Of a stretch of 64,000 bases of DNA, positions 32,295 to 44,689 are shown in pieces. Position numbers and translations under genes: made by a program. The stretch's first letter is position 1; each line of letters starts with the position of its first letter. A model generated the notes under the pieces. The model searched no databases and had not been told where the DNA came from. It saw only the letters and a program-made list of their open reading frames with translations. Source of the stretch: Ambrosia x helenae (taxonomy: Eukaryota > Streptophyta > Magnoliopsida > Asterales > Asteraceae); the NCBI GenBank assembly GCA_030844895.1, contig CM061224.1:75462567-75526566 (forward strand), given 5' to 3'.

Positions 32295-35200
32295 ATTACC
32301 TATCTTTTACATTAAAGGGGCGGGTGGAAGTGACAAATCGGCTAAAGTTTCAGTCGATTAAAAGTAAGTATAATGTTTCGTTTATTGCTCTACAAGAAAC
32401 CCAATTGGCTACGATGTCGGATTTTCAAGTAGAAAGGTATTGGGATAAGTCGGGGATCCAAAAGGTGATTGTTAATGCGGTTGGTAGATCGGGGGGTTTG
32501 GTGTCTATTTGGAATCCGCAAGTGTTCAAGGCTGACGTGATCAGAACGGATCAGAATTATATTATGACTCGGGGTTACATTGGCGGGGTAGAAGAGGTAA
32601 TCAATATAGTCAACGTTTATGCACCAAATGATTCAATTCTTAGGAGGAATTTGTGGGAGAAACTTTTAAGTATGAAAAATGAACTTGGGGGCCTTTGGCT
32701 GTTTATTGGGGATATTAATGATGTCAGAAACGAAGACGAAAGGATGAACTCCATTTTTGTTACGGCTAATGCTCTGGCGTTCAATAACATTATTTCCGAG
32801 GCAGGTCTCTTGGAATATAACATGGGTGGTCGAAGATTTACTTTCATGTCTGGTGATGGCTCTAAGCTTAGCAAATTAGACAGAGCACTAGTTTGTGATA
32901 GATTCATGGAAAAATGGGTAGATGCTAAACTGATCACATTGGAACGAGACGTCTCGGACCACTCGCCTTTACTTCTGACGGTAACAGGTTATAATTTTGG
33001 TTCCTGCCCTTTTCGGTTCTTTAATTCATGGCTCGGTAAATCGGGTTTGGACGATGCGGTTATGGAAGGGATTAATACAGATGTGGTGGCGGGTCGTGTG
33101 GATGTCTTGTTCCTGCAAAAATTGAAAGCTGCCAAATCCTGCATTAAGAGTTGGAGAGTTGATGTTTCGGACTCTAAACAAACTGTTGTGAAAGCATGTA
33201 GACAACGGCTGGGTGAGCTGGATACACTAGCTGAATCCAGACGGCTGACTGACGGAGAAAGGGATGAATGGAAAGGGCTAAATTGGTGATCAAAAAATGG
33301 GAATGGGAGAGGTTGAAAGATCTCCAACAAAGGGCGAAAATTCAGTGGATCGTAAATGGGGATGAAAATTCCTCCTTCTTCCACGGTGTTATAAATAATA
33401 GGAGAATCAAAAATAAAGTGGCTGGATTGATGATAGATGGAAATTGGGTGGAGGACCCGACGCTATTAAAAGATGCAGCCGTAAAGATATTTAAAGACAA
33501 ATTTGATGAAAAAATGCCTTCAAGACCAAGGTTGACAGGTGATGGGTTTAAACGCTTATCGGATTCAGATGCTACCAGCCTTATTACTTCCTTTTCTAGA
33601 GAAGAGATTAAAGCCGCAGTATGGGATTGTGGTGGGGATAAGTCCCCAGGCCCGGATGGTTTCTCATTCGAGTTCATTAAACATTATTGGGCACAAATTG
33701 AGGACTATGTGGTGAATTTGATGAACGAATTTCACACTCACGGTTCAATACATGCATCTTGCAACTCGTCTTTTGTGGCGCTCATTCCAAAAGTAAGTGA
33801 CCCGATGACCTTTTCTGACTTTAGACCAATATCCCTAATCGGGGTGATTGGTAAGATAATATCAAAAGTCCTCGTGGGTAGAATTAGTAAGGTTCTTGGG
33901 AGTGTTATCTCTTCGGAGCAAACGGCTTTCATAAAGGGGAGAAATATTTTCGATGGTCCCCTAATTGCAAATGAGGTAGTATCATGGGCGGAAAAAGGCT
34001 AAGAAAAAGATTCTCTTGTTTAAAGTTGACTTCGCGAAGGCATATGATTGTGTCTCTTGGAAATTTCTTATAAACATAATGCACCATATGGGGTTTCCAA
34101 CGAAGTGGAAGAATTGGATTATGGGAATGCTTGTTACCGGTAAAGCATCGGTACTAGTAAACGGTGCTCCTACGGCTGAATTTCAACTAAAAAGAGGCCT
34201 TAGGCAAGGCGATCCTCTATCGCCATTCCTATTCACAATTGTTATGGAAGCGCTCCATGTCATGTTGAGTAAAGCGGTGGAAGCGGGGGACGTTCGAAGG
34301 CGTTAAACTACCTAATGAAGGACCTGAAATCTCACACTTGTTTTACGCCGATGATGCACTCTTCTTTGGATCTTGGTCCGGGGAAAATATTCAAAACTTG
34401 AATAGAATTATGAGGTGCTTTTCTATGGCGTCAGGCCTTGAAGTAAATCTGTCAAAAAGCTCTTTGTATGGGCTGAATGTCAGCGGGTCAGAAGTCGAGG
34501 ATTTGGCGAATGTTTTGAGATGCCGAAGTGGATCGCTACCATTTATTTACCTTGGGCTGCCAGTTGGTGATAACCTAAAGAGAATTAAAGCTGGAAATTG
34601 GTGGTGGACAAGTTTCACGCAAGATTATCTAACTGGAAAGCTCGTCATTTGTCATTTGCAGGCAGGTTGGTCCTGGTCAAAGCGGTGTTGGGGGCCCTAC
34701 CAAACTATTATCTATCCCTGTTCAAAGCTCCTGCTGGGGTGGTTAAAGTTTTGGAAGGGTTGAGACGAAGATTCTTGTGGGGAGGCTCGGCTACTACAAA
34801 GAAGATTAAGTGGACGGCTTGGGATAAAATTGTAACACCGAAGAATCGTGGGGGGGTTGGGGGTGGGATGTATTGAAGATCTAAATATTGGTTTATTGAC
34901 GAAATGGTGGTGGAGGTATAAAACCTCAAGCAATCAATTGTGGTGTTTAGTTATAGACGCAATACATGGGAATAGGAGGTGTATGGGCTTCATACCTCAC
35001 AAGAAGTCCGCAAACGGGGGTGTGGTGCTCAATTGCATCCTTGAAGACAGAATTTGCAAAAAGGGGAACGGACATTGAAGACAAGTTTAGATGTATGGTG
35101 GGAAATGGAGCATCCGCTCGGTGTGGGAAGACGTGTGGTGTCCCGAGGGGCGACTAAAAGATAAATTTCCTAATTTGTTCACTTTATGTAATGTTAAGCA

Positions 35201-35960
35201 GGTCAAGGTGGTGCAGTGCTATAGAAGACTCAATAATATCGTATGGTGGGACATCCCGTGGTCGAGGCTACCAACATCTACAACTGAACTTGACGAGGCG
35301 AACAGGTTGTGGCTGACTTTAAACGCGCAGAACATGACTCAGACTGAAGACGAGTGGAAATGGGTTAAGCAGTCAGGCCCGGTGGACTTCTCTGTCAAAG
35401 CTGTTCGGACAGACCTGCAGACGGGTCAGCAAACTTCCGGTCAGATTGGAAAATTTTGTTGGAGCAAGATAGCGACACCTAAAGTTAATTGTTTTGTATG
35501 GAGGGCTGTGGAAAACCGTATACCAACTGCAGAAACATTGGCGTATAGGGGTGTCAATACTGGAGATGGCCTTTGCAAAAGATGTGGAGCCGAACCTGAA
35601 ACAGCGGAGCACATATTTCTGGATTGTGTGTGGGCTAGATCGGTGTGGTGGAACGTACGTGAATGGTTGAAAATGCAGACCACGGTTCAACACACAAATC
35701 TACAGCGGCTTCTTGACGATATTAGAGAAATGCAAGCTCCTTCGAAAAAGATTGAGGTGGTGTACGCGATCATTCTCTTGGTAATTTGGAAACTATGGTT
35801 GGCAAGAAACAAAAAGATCTTTTCGGATGTTAACACGGCGACACCATTGGTTATTGAAGACATCAAAGTCGAATCCTTCTGGTGGATGTCTAATCGGGCA
35901 AAGATTACGGGATTGGAAAAAGCAGCTTGGTGGGACTTCTCACATTTCGACAACGGCTAA
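32291..35960 (+). pseudogene. LINE-2 ORF2: endonuclease, reverse transcriptase, zinc finger
   Basis: The first 332 codons are intact: endonuclease motifs FIALQETQ, LWLFIGDINDVRNEDER and KLSKLDRALVCDRF, DVSDHSPLLLTV. After a frameshift near 33270 the reverse transcriptase follows: DFRPISLIGVIGKIISK, DFAKAYDCVSW, GLRQGDPLSPFLFTIVMEAL and catalytic FYADDA at about 34340. Frame changes occur near 34002, 34306, 34600, 34860 and 35080. The last 289 codons (35091-35960) are open and hold CKRCGAEPETAEHIFLDC and WKLWLARNKKIF. It is better preserved than LINE-1 ORF2 but cannot make a full protein. Confidence 0.88.
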
Positions 35961-36160
35961 ACTCATTGGCTGTGATATTGTAATTGGGGGTCAAGGATTA
36001 TGGCTGTAGCTGCAGTTTTGTTTTGTTCTTGTTTCTGTATGTTTTGTTTATTTATCGGGTGTAATGTGGCCCAGGTAGCCGCTGGCTTAATGTGCCCGGG
36101 TGATACTGGTGGTCGTGGTTTTATCTAATAAAAGTTCCGTTTGGTTGTTCAAAAAAAAAA
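35961..36160 (+). other. LINE-2 3' UTR and A-tail
   Basis: About 190 bp ending TTTGGTTGTTCA plus ten A (36151-36160). I found no convincing long TSD around LINE-2. Confidence 0.75.
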
Positions 36161-36304
36161 TTTAATGACTTATTTTAAATTTGAGTATTAATTAGTGTTG
36201 TATTAAATTTGTCTTTCTAAGTTAATGAAATTACCATTTTACCCATATAAATGAATATAAAATGACTATTTTGCCCATCCAGAACCCATTATATAGTAGT
36301 ATAG
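36161..36304 (-). mobile_element. Helitron-like 5' end, minus strand
   Basis: Read on the minus strand from 36304 it begins TCTATACTACTATATAATGG and continues into AT-rich sequence. This is the same terminal style as 17210 and 36394. The other end is not found; LINE-2 may have inserted into it. Confidence 0.45.
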
Positions 36305-36393
36305 ATAAAAAGTGTGTTGCTGTTCAAAAAAAAAAAAAAAAAAATCTATACTATCTTATATATATAAAAAGTGTGTTGCTGTTCAAAAAAAAA
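36305..36393 (+). repeat. Two copies of a GTGTGTTGCTGTTCA-A(n) fragment
   Basis: ATAAAAAGTGTGTTGCTGTTCA plus an A-run occurs at 36305-36344 and 36366-36393. A Helitron-type start TCTATACTATCTTATATA (36345) lies between them. They look like extremely 5'-truncated retroposon tails. Confidence 0.6.
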
Positions 36394-36934
36394 TCTATAC
36401 TATGTTATAATATATTTCAGAAATACCTCTTAAATTTTAAGTTTTACAAGCATAATTCATTAGAGTACAACAGACAATGCATATGTTAACTACTTTTTAA
36501 GGACAAATATGTCTTTTATATAATAGTTACACATTTTCCCCCTCAACTTTACTCAATTTTTTTTATTTAAATAACAATTACAATTTTCACTCTTATTTTA
36601 ACCAACTACCCCCACGATTTTTAAACGTTCATAATTTTTTATATGTTAATATTTTTCTAATATTATTACACCGTATAAACAAACTTTTTTTTCTCTTTAA
36701 TTTGAGTATAGTATTGCTATAATTTTTTTAATTTAAAAATGATATGTTATGGTTAAATAATAACCGAAACGAAAACAAACGAAAATAAACTGAAATCATT
36801 TATACCATATTATAATACATTATTTATTCACCTCTTAAATTTAAGTTTTACAGTATAACTGATTAATGTACAACACACAATGCTCATGTTAACTAAATGT
36901 TATTTCCCGTCGCAACGCACGAACATATGACTAG
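36394..36934 (+). mobile_element. Short Helitron-like element, 541 bp
   Basis: Starts TCTATACTATGTTATAATAT between A and the element, and ends CCGTCGCAACGCACGAACATATGACTAG followed by T. That is the TC...CTAG structure with A/T insertion site used by plant Helitrons. It has no coding capacity. Confidence 0.65.
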
Positions 36935-37869
36935 TAATTATGAAGAAATTAAATACCGTGATATCAGCTTAATTAACCTGTCGAAGCCCAATTAAAATGT
37001 AAGCCCATAATAATTAGCTAAAGGCAGGCCATTTACTTATAATTGGCATAAGCCGACCTTGTATTTACGTGAGAACACAACTCACTTGAAGCATTTATAA
37101 AATTTTTCCTTTAATTTACTTAACAACGTGGAAATAAGACTATACATATAGTGTTTGTTTGTGTTTATCAAATTTTGGATTTAGTTCATAGTTTATATTT
37201 TTTTTATTTTTTTTATTTTTTTATATGGATAAAACATTTGGTTTTAACTTTTATAATACAATAGTCATTAGTTAGCGGATCTAAATGTTTTAGTAGGTCC
37301 AAGTTACAGCTAAATACATTATAAGGTGCAAAGGATATAGACCATTTATCACATCGTCCAATTCCACATACGGGGTTGTACCTGTGACATATCAGAATTC
37401 AAGTCAGTGATCATATTATCATATTGAACGACCGCTATATTAGTTTGAAAACAACGTTTTTCATTCAACATGAGTTTAAAATAGTTGTAAAATATATTTC
37501 AACGGAAGCAAAAATAAGTTTAACAAAGGTGAATGGTATCTTTACGCACAACATATGCAAACTCTATGAAAACCAAATAATCTTGAAGTGCTTGAAATGT
37601 TTGGAAAGCAATGTATGAGACTCCTCAATGTCGTCCTAGCCCAAGTGTGTCTTAACAGTCATGAGAAAACATGTTAAAATGTGTCAACAATAAAGTTGGC
37701 GAGTTCATAGGTTTTATGTAATGAATTGTTTGCTTTCTACATCCATATATATTTACTACTAATATTCGTTGCAATTTACCAAGCGTTATGAAACCGAGCT
37801 GACTGTTGGTAGTTTAGTTTTCCTTCTACCCCGTTCATCACATCGGTGGAAACAAGTTAGGACAATTAT
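36935..37869. other. AT-rich DNA, no gene seen
   Basis: No recognisable gene. There are T-rich runs near 37198-37222. A 64-codon frame at 37424-37618 shows no motif. Confidence 0.5.
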
Positions 37870-40836
37870 TGTCACACCCCGTCTTGGCGGAAACGCGAGG
37901 TGCGACTTCGAAAGATTTCCAAGCACAAAGGTCACACGAGCATTGATTAAAATAAAGCGGGAACTTTCATTAAACAACCAGATTTGTTCTACATAGAGTT
38001 AGTTGTTTAAAAATCAAAACCATTGTATGTAAATGTCTAGTATTAGAACAACAATACAACGGTCCAAAAGAAGGTATCCCACAAATGCTCGAACGCGACT
38101 CCTGCAAGTTCCATTATCCATGCTAATTTCCTGAAAAAACACGCATTAAAGGAAATATGGGTTAACATAAAGTTGGTGAATTCACGGGTTTTCTATATGG
38201 TGGACATGTAATCCAAAACCGATTAAATCATTGCCTAGCTAGGGCAATAATCAATATGTGATCTGACATGAGCCCATAACCAAACTTTGACATGCTGTGC
38301 CTCGCCCATTGTACACTAAAGACAATGAAATAATGTGAAATACAAGCACTCTTTTGACATCTGTCATCCGGTCAGAGCGACTGACCAAGAGTGGGGGTGT
38401 TAACCCAATAGATCTATTCCGGTGTTTCATGGCTAAGTCAATAGCTAATGGTTATGGTATGATGTATAACACGAGGGCTTAATGGATCCTGAACTGTAAT
38501 GTCTCATGTTCACATAATAGTCATGTAATGTAACTGAAAACTATAGGCATGTTTTTCCCTAGAAAAATGTAAAAATTGTAAAAAGGGGCCGTGAATACTC
38601 ACTTGGTGTCTGGCCTGGGATGCCCTAAGTTCATATAAAGGCACATTAGGTCTATGTTTTGTTCTAACTACCATGCAACTGTTCACCCGACTGTAACACC
38701 CATGGACTAGAGGTTTCTGTACCACTATCCATGTGTCACATACTGTATGTGTCAGGAATGTTTGTTTTGTCATTAATGTGACAATGTTTAGTCTGTTTTT
38801 GGAAAAACAAGTGTCTTGACTTACCAAATGTTACCGATTGTTACTTATGTCTCAGTAATGTAAGCCTAGGGTGGTATATAGACATATCCTTTGACAGTTT
38901 TGTACAAAAAATGACGTTTTTGACTACTTTATCCTTAAATATACACACATGTTGGTGTGTACCCTTGATTCTTAGGAAAACTCTTGTGCTAGGCTCATTA
39001 ACACATGTATTTATGGTTTTTAACACATGTTTATAAACCAAGTCTTAGTATATGTTGTAAAACTAAGCAAGATTGTTATGTTTTGGGCCGGTCTCGACCC
39101 TATACACTCACGCATACATGTATTTGTATGTGTGGGTGTACTTGTATGTCCATGTATGTGTTTACAAGGTGTATGCAATCACTAGGGCTGCAAACGAACT
39201 GAACTTTCAGCGAACAGTTCATGAACTGTTCGGCGGGAAGTTCGTTTGTGTTTGTTCGTTTAATAAATGAACGAACGCGAACAAAAAATTCCGTAACGAA
39301 CATGAACAGAGGTCGCGTTCGTTCGTTTATGTTCGTGAACTTCGGTAACGTGTTCGTTTATGTTCGATAGTTTATTAAGGTTTTTAATTTCTATACTTTT
39401 TTATATTTCTTTAATTTTATATATTTTACACAATAAATATTATATATGAGGTAAATATATGACTATATGAGATCAATAAACCTGCTTTTTTGTATCCATG
39501 CTCATTATATGTTTCCACGTTCCAGCATTGATGCGCTCCACCTCCAACGCCCTCTGCCATCCACCTCCTCCAACGACCTTCACCAATACTATGTATGTTT
39601 GGACAGTTAGATTATATTTTGGGTGGATCTAGCCAATGTCTTAATGTATATGGATTCGATGTTATTCAAAAGTTAATATATGTGTATGTTTGTTTCCGTT
39701 CATGAACACTTGTTTGTGTTCACTAATGTCCGTCTGTGTTCATGTGCGTTCATGAACAAAATTAACAAACAAACACAAACGAACACGAACATGAGTGTTT
39801 TCTTAACAAACAAACACGAACATAAAATCTCGTTCGACAAGTGTTCATGAACAGTTCGTGAACACATAATTTTCTTAACAAACGAACACGAACAAGGCCT
39901 TGTTCATGTCCGTTCCAGTTCGTATGCAGCCCTAGTAATCGCATAAGTGTAAATGTGTATACATAGGCTAAAACATTGATCCTTTAACATAAAACTTAAG
40001 TTGTTAAGTTAGTTAATCTTGAAAAACTTGTTGTAAAAGTGGTGTGCGAGGGTGTGTAGGCTTCGGGTGAGCAATTCATGTAGTCGAATGATATGTAAAC
40101 AAGAATAAAGGTTCAGGTGTTACACCTCACGTGTATAGCCGAGAAAATAAGAAAATAAGAAAATAGTACGCTAACTCCTCACAAGAAAGCTCCTAGATGC
40201 TAACTAAAGACTTGGAACTCCGTAGTGGTGGTGTGGGTTGATCGATGTAGGCTCCTTGGGCTCCTTGCCTTTCGGCCGATGGGTTACAAGAGAGGAGTGA
40301 GAGGTTTCAAGTGTTAGTGTAATATGAGGTGTTGTGGTGTGAAACAAATTGAGCTCTTGTGCCTCCTTAAATAGTCACAAATGTGGAAGGTCAAATGCAT
40401 GCTTTCATGGAGTGCAAAGGTAAGGTGGCTTGCTTGAAAAATATGTTGACTTAGAAGCTTTGTTGTGTAGTGTATGGGGGTGTGGATTTTCAGCCGCTAA
40501 TGGGCATGGGGAAGGGGCACCATATTTGTGGTAAGGTTGACATGGTAATCCTTCTCAAATGTTCTATGTTGTGCCCACTTTGTGCAAGAGTTTAACCTTG
40601 AAGCATGTGTAGTGTGCCTAGGGAATGACATAGCCGAAATATGTGAAGGTTTTGTGGGTCTTGGGGTAGTCAACACATCCCCATCCATGTTGTAAGTGCA
40701 AGTGCTTGGCTATGTTGGTATATATCCTTGGTTCAAGTGCTCTTTAGATAAGGATTATAACTAGGAAATGAGAGGGCATGCGTACATATATATATATATA
40801 TATCAGTATATGTGTGTGAGTGTATGTGGTTTTTGT
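37870..40836. mobile_element. Probable LTR remnant, right end unresolved
   Basis: Starts TGTCACACCCCGTCTTGGCGG, the style of the other LTRs here, and includes the CCAATAGATCTAT motif common to them (38406). No primer-binding site, polypurine tract or protein is seen. The right end may be near 40128 (GGTGTTACA) or may be cut by Gypsy-3 at 40837; I could not find a TSD. Sequence from 40129 to 40836 shows no gene. Confidence 0.5.
39181..39936. mobile_element. GTTCG-rich foldback DNA element, 756 bp
   Basis: Termini ACTAGGGCTGCAAACGAACT and its inverse (GTTCGTATGCAGCCCTAGT) flank many GAACGAAC/GTTCGTTC and TTCATGAAC units on both arms. Flanking AATC at 39177-39180 and 39937-39940 may be a short TSD. 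A non-repetitive centre (39370-39680) contains a CCACCTCC-rich stretch. No transposase is present; superfamily uncertain. Confidence 0.75.
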
Positions 40837-43800
40837 TGTCACACCCCAAATTTCCTTCAATAATCGTGAACTCGAAACATCTTTACTATGCAGCGGAATA
40901 TACTCCTAAGACTCTTTTGAACTTCGAACGCCAATTCTAATCCATTTGTATCACCATTCTCAAGGTATTGCCTATTCCAACCATGCCATTTCCAAAAATC
41001 TAAACCTGAAAGACATACTAAAAGACGTCAACATAAAGTTAGTGAGTTCATGGTTTTATGTTTATTTTTCGTAAAACCCATTTGAGTGAACCACTACAGA
41101 TAGATTCTTAAGACTATTCAAGAAAGCTTAAAATAATTTACACATATGGTTATATGGGAATCATCTTATAAAATAAATCTTCCATTTATCTTTTGACTCG
41201 ACGCATTAAACCGCTACTTACCATATTATCCAAGACTCTTAACCACTTTCTTACTAGTTTTAAGACACTTTTACCACTTTACTTAATTAAAACGCATAGT
41301 GGTTTAGTTTAGTTTAGCATGTATGATAGAGCACTACTGGAAGTGAATTATGTAGACTAGCTAGTTCTAGCATGTATGATGTACCTAAGGCGCTTAATCA
41401 AGCCACGACAATTAGCCTCTCAAGCTTCAACCCCAATTTAATGAGGAAACAACATTTTAAAGGTTATGCTTTACCTTATCAATAAAATTAACCGGCGGTA
41501 AGGGTCGTCAACCCGATAGATCTACCAACATAAACTAAGGCTCTTAGAGTTAATGATTAAGACGTGCGGAGAAGTGTCCGTCCGTAGACGACCTACGTGT
41601 ACCAATACAAAGTATCTATACAGTGTGCACTACCTAAGGTTATCAAGTATTTAGCAATTCTAGTCCTACCCTACATACAACTTGTTAATCACCTGACAAA
41701 TAAAACGTTCCAAAACATTTAAAAAGAAAAAGAGACGTGAAACTCACACAATATTGTTGCTTAGCTGGTTATCCAACTTGATCTTTAACTACTTCCTTGT
41801 GTCCTAATTATCAATAAAGACACCTTAAAGTCTAGCACAAAAGTCTAGCCTATTATCCAGCTATCTAGACTCGTATGTACGAATCCAAGTCTAGAAAGTG
41901 CTGTACCTCAACGAATCAATTGCGACTTAACTTAATTTATATGTTAACATACAATATAGTATCCAAGTTGCGTGCTTGTTACCATTCGTATATAACCTAC
42001 GTTGGAATGGTGCTACGAAACGTATAGCTCATCTTGAGTCGTAACTCACCTTGTAAATCGGATAAATATAACTATTTGTACCTTCATTTCTAGGAAAATA
42101 TATATATATATATCTTGCAAAATATGATTCTTGAATCCGTATGACAAATATTATTTAGTTATGAAAATCCTTAGAAAGCTCGTTATACAAGATGTTTGAC
42201 AAAACTATATATATATATATGTATATAATTATGAAATTTTAAAAATGTTATTTGTAACTGATATACACTTATTATAATTACCTTTATCAAAATGTCGTGA
42301 TATTTTGTATATAATATATTTGTCTACGCTTGAATAGTTATAAAAACGCCAATTAATATTGCGCACGTCGTGCTTTAGATTTTATAAAATTTCGGCGGAG
42401 TTTCCTCTGTTTTTATAGAATCCAGACGACACAATTCGTCTACAATTTACCCAAAATCAATTTACATCCTCAAAACATTCAATATATTTATCCGCATTTC
42501 CAAATGGATGAGTCTTCATACCTTTCGACACTTTTCATAAATAATAATGAAACCATTACTTATAATAATAATAATAATAATAATATGTATATATATATAT
42601 ATATATAATATTTATATAATATAGTCCAACGGTTTAGTCCAATATGTAATATTATCAAGTCTCGCGTCAACATGCAATTTCATTTATCCAATAATATCGT
42701 CAATTCGTTTCGCGAGTCGCAATCGTTTCGTATCTAATACTTATATACACATTTATATATACAAAATAACAACAAACTAAATATTATACCATTTTTATAC
42801 GCATGCAACTCCTTCTTTGATCAGATCTGACTGAACCCGAAACTAAGCCAGCTCTGACTCGGGTTGAACCATTATAACCTGAAACTTTCTAAAATGATCC
42901 CGAACCGAATCTAACCCAAAAATACTTATAACCGAGCTCTAATCCTTCAAATCTAAACCATTTTCTAATCCTTTACACCCGGGACCCAAACCCGAGCGCC
43001 AAACATGAACCCGAACATCCTTATTATCATCATCAAGCCACATGCAGACCAACAATCGCCAACCACCAAGACTTTTAACCAAAACCGAGCCCAAAACCAT
43101 CCATACCCATGACTGATCGGCCCTTATCAACACCCGAAACCACCGTCACTGATGTCTCCTTGAACCACAACCAACCGAACTCGACATGCAAGCCACAACC
43201 AGTCCGAACTACCATAATCTGAATCGTAGCAGACCAGTACCAGACCTGGTCTGTCTGTTTCCGCACCATGACCGAACACCACTGCCGCATCACTTTTTGC
43301 TCCAGCAACCACTACAACCACAACCATACTCTTAACCGGCCCCAAACACCACCTAATCACTACCTGAATCGGAACAAACAACATCACCCACCAGATCCAT
43401 GGCCGGACCAAACCACACTTGAATCCCGAACCAAACAGCCCCAAATCAGACCTTTATCACCATTTACGGGCTGCCGCCGCTCTGTTCCTTAACCACCACA
43501 ACCGAGCCATCATAGCTCGACCAAGACTCCAACCGACCATGCAACCTTCCGCCGCCATCATCTTCCTCGCCACCACAGCCACTTGAAGCAACAACCCCGC
43601 CCTCTGCTTCTGCTCTTCCTCGGTTCCAGCAACCACCCGTCGCCGCTGCCACCAAGGAGTGGTGGTGGTCGGCCGGCTTATTATCAAGGAGGAGGAGAGG
43701 GACAATAAGGTAGATCCCTTTTATAGCTAGGTCTAAGGTTAGGTAGGTAGATACCGCGTATCGAACCCGTTAAAACACGAAACGCCTCGGTTTATATCTA

Positions 43801-44344
43801 GGTTCAATAAAAATTATAATTATTTTCGGCATCTTACGCGTTCGTTCAGAGTACTTGTCAGAATCGTGTTAACTTAACCGGTTACTGTTTCCTTCTTCTA
43901 AACGATCTAGTAGCTTTCGATACTCGATAAATAATTATTATTTAAAATAAATAATTATTTCAAAAGCATAAATGCGTATAAAACCACGCATTTTGATATC
44001 CGGTTCTCTTGTCGGTTACTCTCCGCGTTCTCCAAACGCTGCATATTAATCTATTCCTCAAGCCGACTCCACATCCGATTGCTTCAATAACAAATACGTG
44101 TCGAATTTACATGTAATAACTCTACGTTCGTTCAATCTAACGAATTCTTACTGATGTCAGTTCGTTAGCGTTAAGATGCGCAGTCCTTCTTTTGAACATC
44201 TAGACGTCCACGAACTCGAAGAATGACATCATTGGACTCGTAACAACTTAACTTAATCAAAATTAACCTTAATTATATGCTAAACACATAAGAAATGTGA
44301 TTATGATCCAGTCAAAGGTTGACCAAAATTTACCAGTTGTCACA
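40837..44344 (-). mobile_element. Gypsy-3 3' LTR, 3508 bp
   Basis: Plus-strand ends TGTCACACCCC (40837) and GTTGTCACA (44344). The partner LTR is 49286-51592 plus 62592-63642. Indels between them include 48 bp missing here near 41222 and a segment near 42570-43045 missing from the partner. Open frames in the GC-rich part (42830-43710) are non-coding by pattern. Confidence 0.88.
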
Positions 44345-44358
44345 GTCTCCCCTCGTTT
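44345..44358 (-). other. Polypurine tract of Gypsy-3
   Basis: The minus strand reads AAACGAGGGGAGAC next to the 3' LTR start. Confidence 0.75.
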
Positions 44359-44689
44359 AAGAAATTTCGTCCTCGAAATTTTCTTCTAGCCATTACTAAT
44401 TTCGGTTTGGACGGAAAAATAAACGAGAGTACTTTAACTTCAGTTGATCCCCTCTTTCCCCAAATAAACTCTGATTCATAACTAGAATTCCATCTGACCT
44501 TGTCCAACTTGATATTACTTCATCACAACTTCTGGATTCTCTAATCCGTAATCTCAACGAGTTCCTTGACAAAATGAAATTTGTCGTCTCCATAAATCTT
44601 CTCTGGCGGTATCACAAGCGCCTCGCCAGACAAACATTCCATCAAATTACTATCGTGAAATACATCATGGGCTCCTCAAAGTTCTCGTG

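Noticed and set aside
17210..36934. One giant Helitron spanning from the 17210 start to the CTAG end at 36934
   Set aside because: A nearer start at 36394 pairs with that end, and two LINEs, a SINE and LTRs lie between.
37870..40128. Solo LTR with defined ends
   Set aside because: The start is clear but neither a matching end nor a TSD (ATTAT expected) was found.
42939..43705. Overlapping open frames on both strands of the Gypsy-3 LTR
   Set aside because: GC-rich LTR sequence repeated at 51200-51597 and 62591-62881; frames are not conserved between the two LTRs and show no domain.
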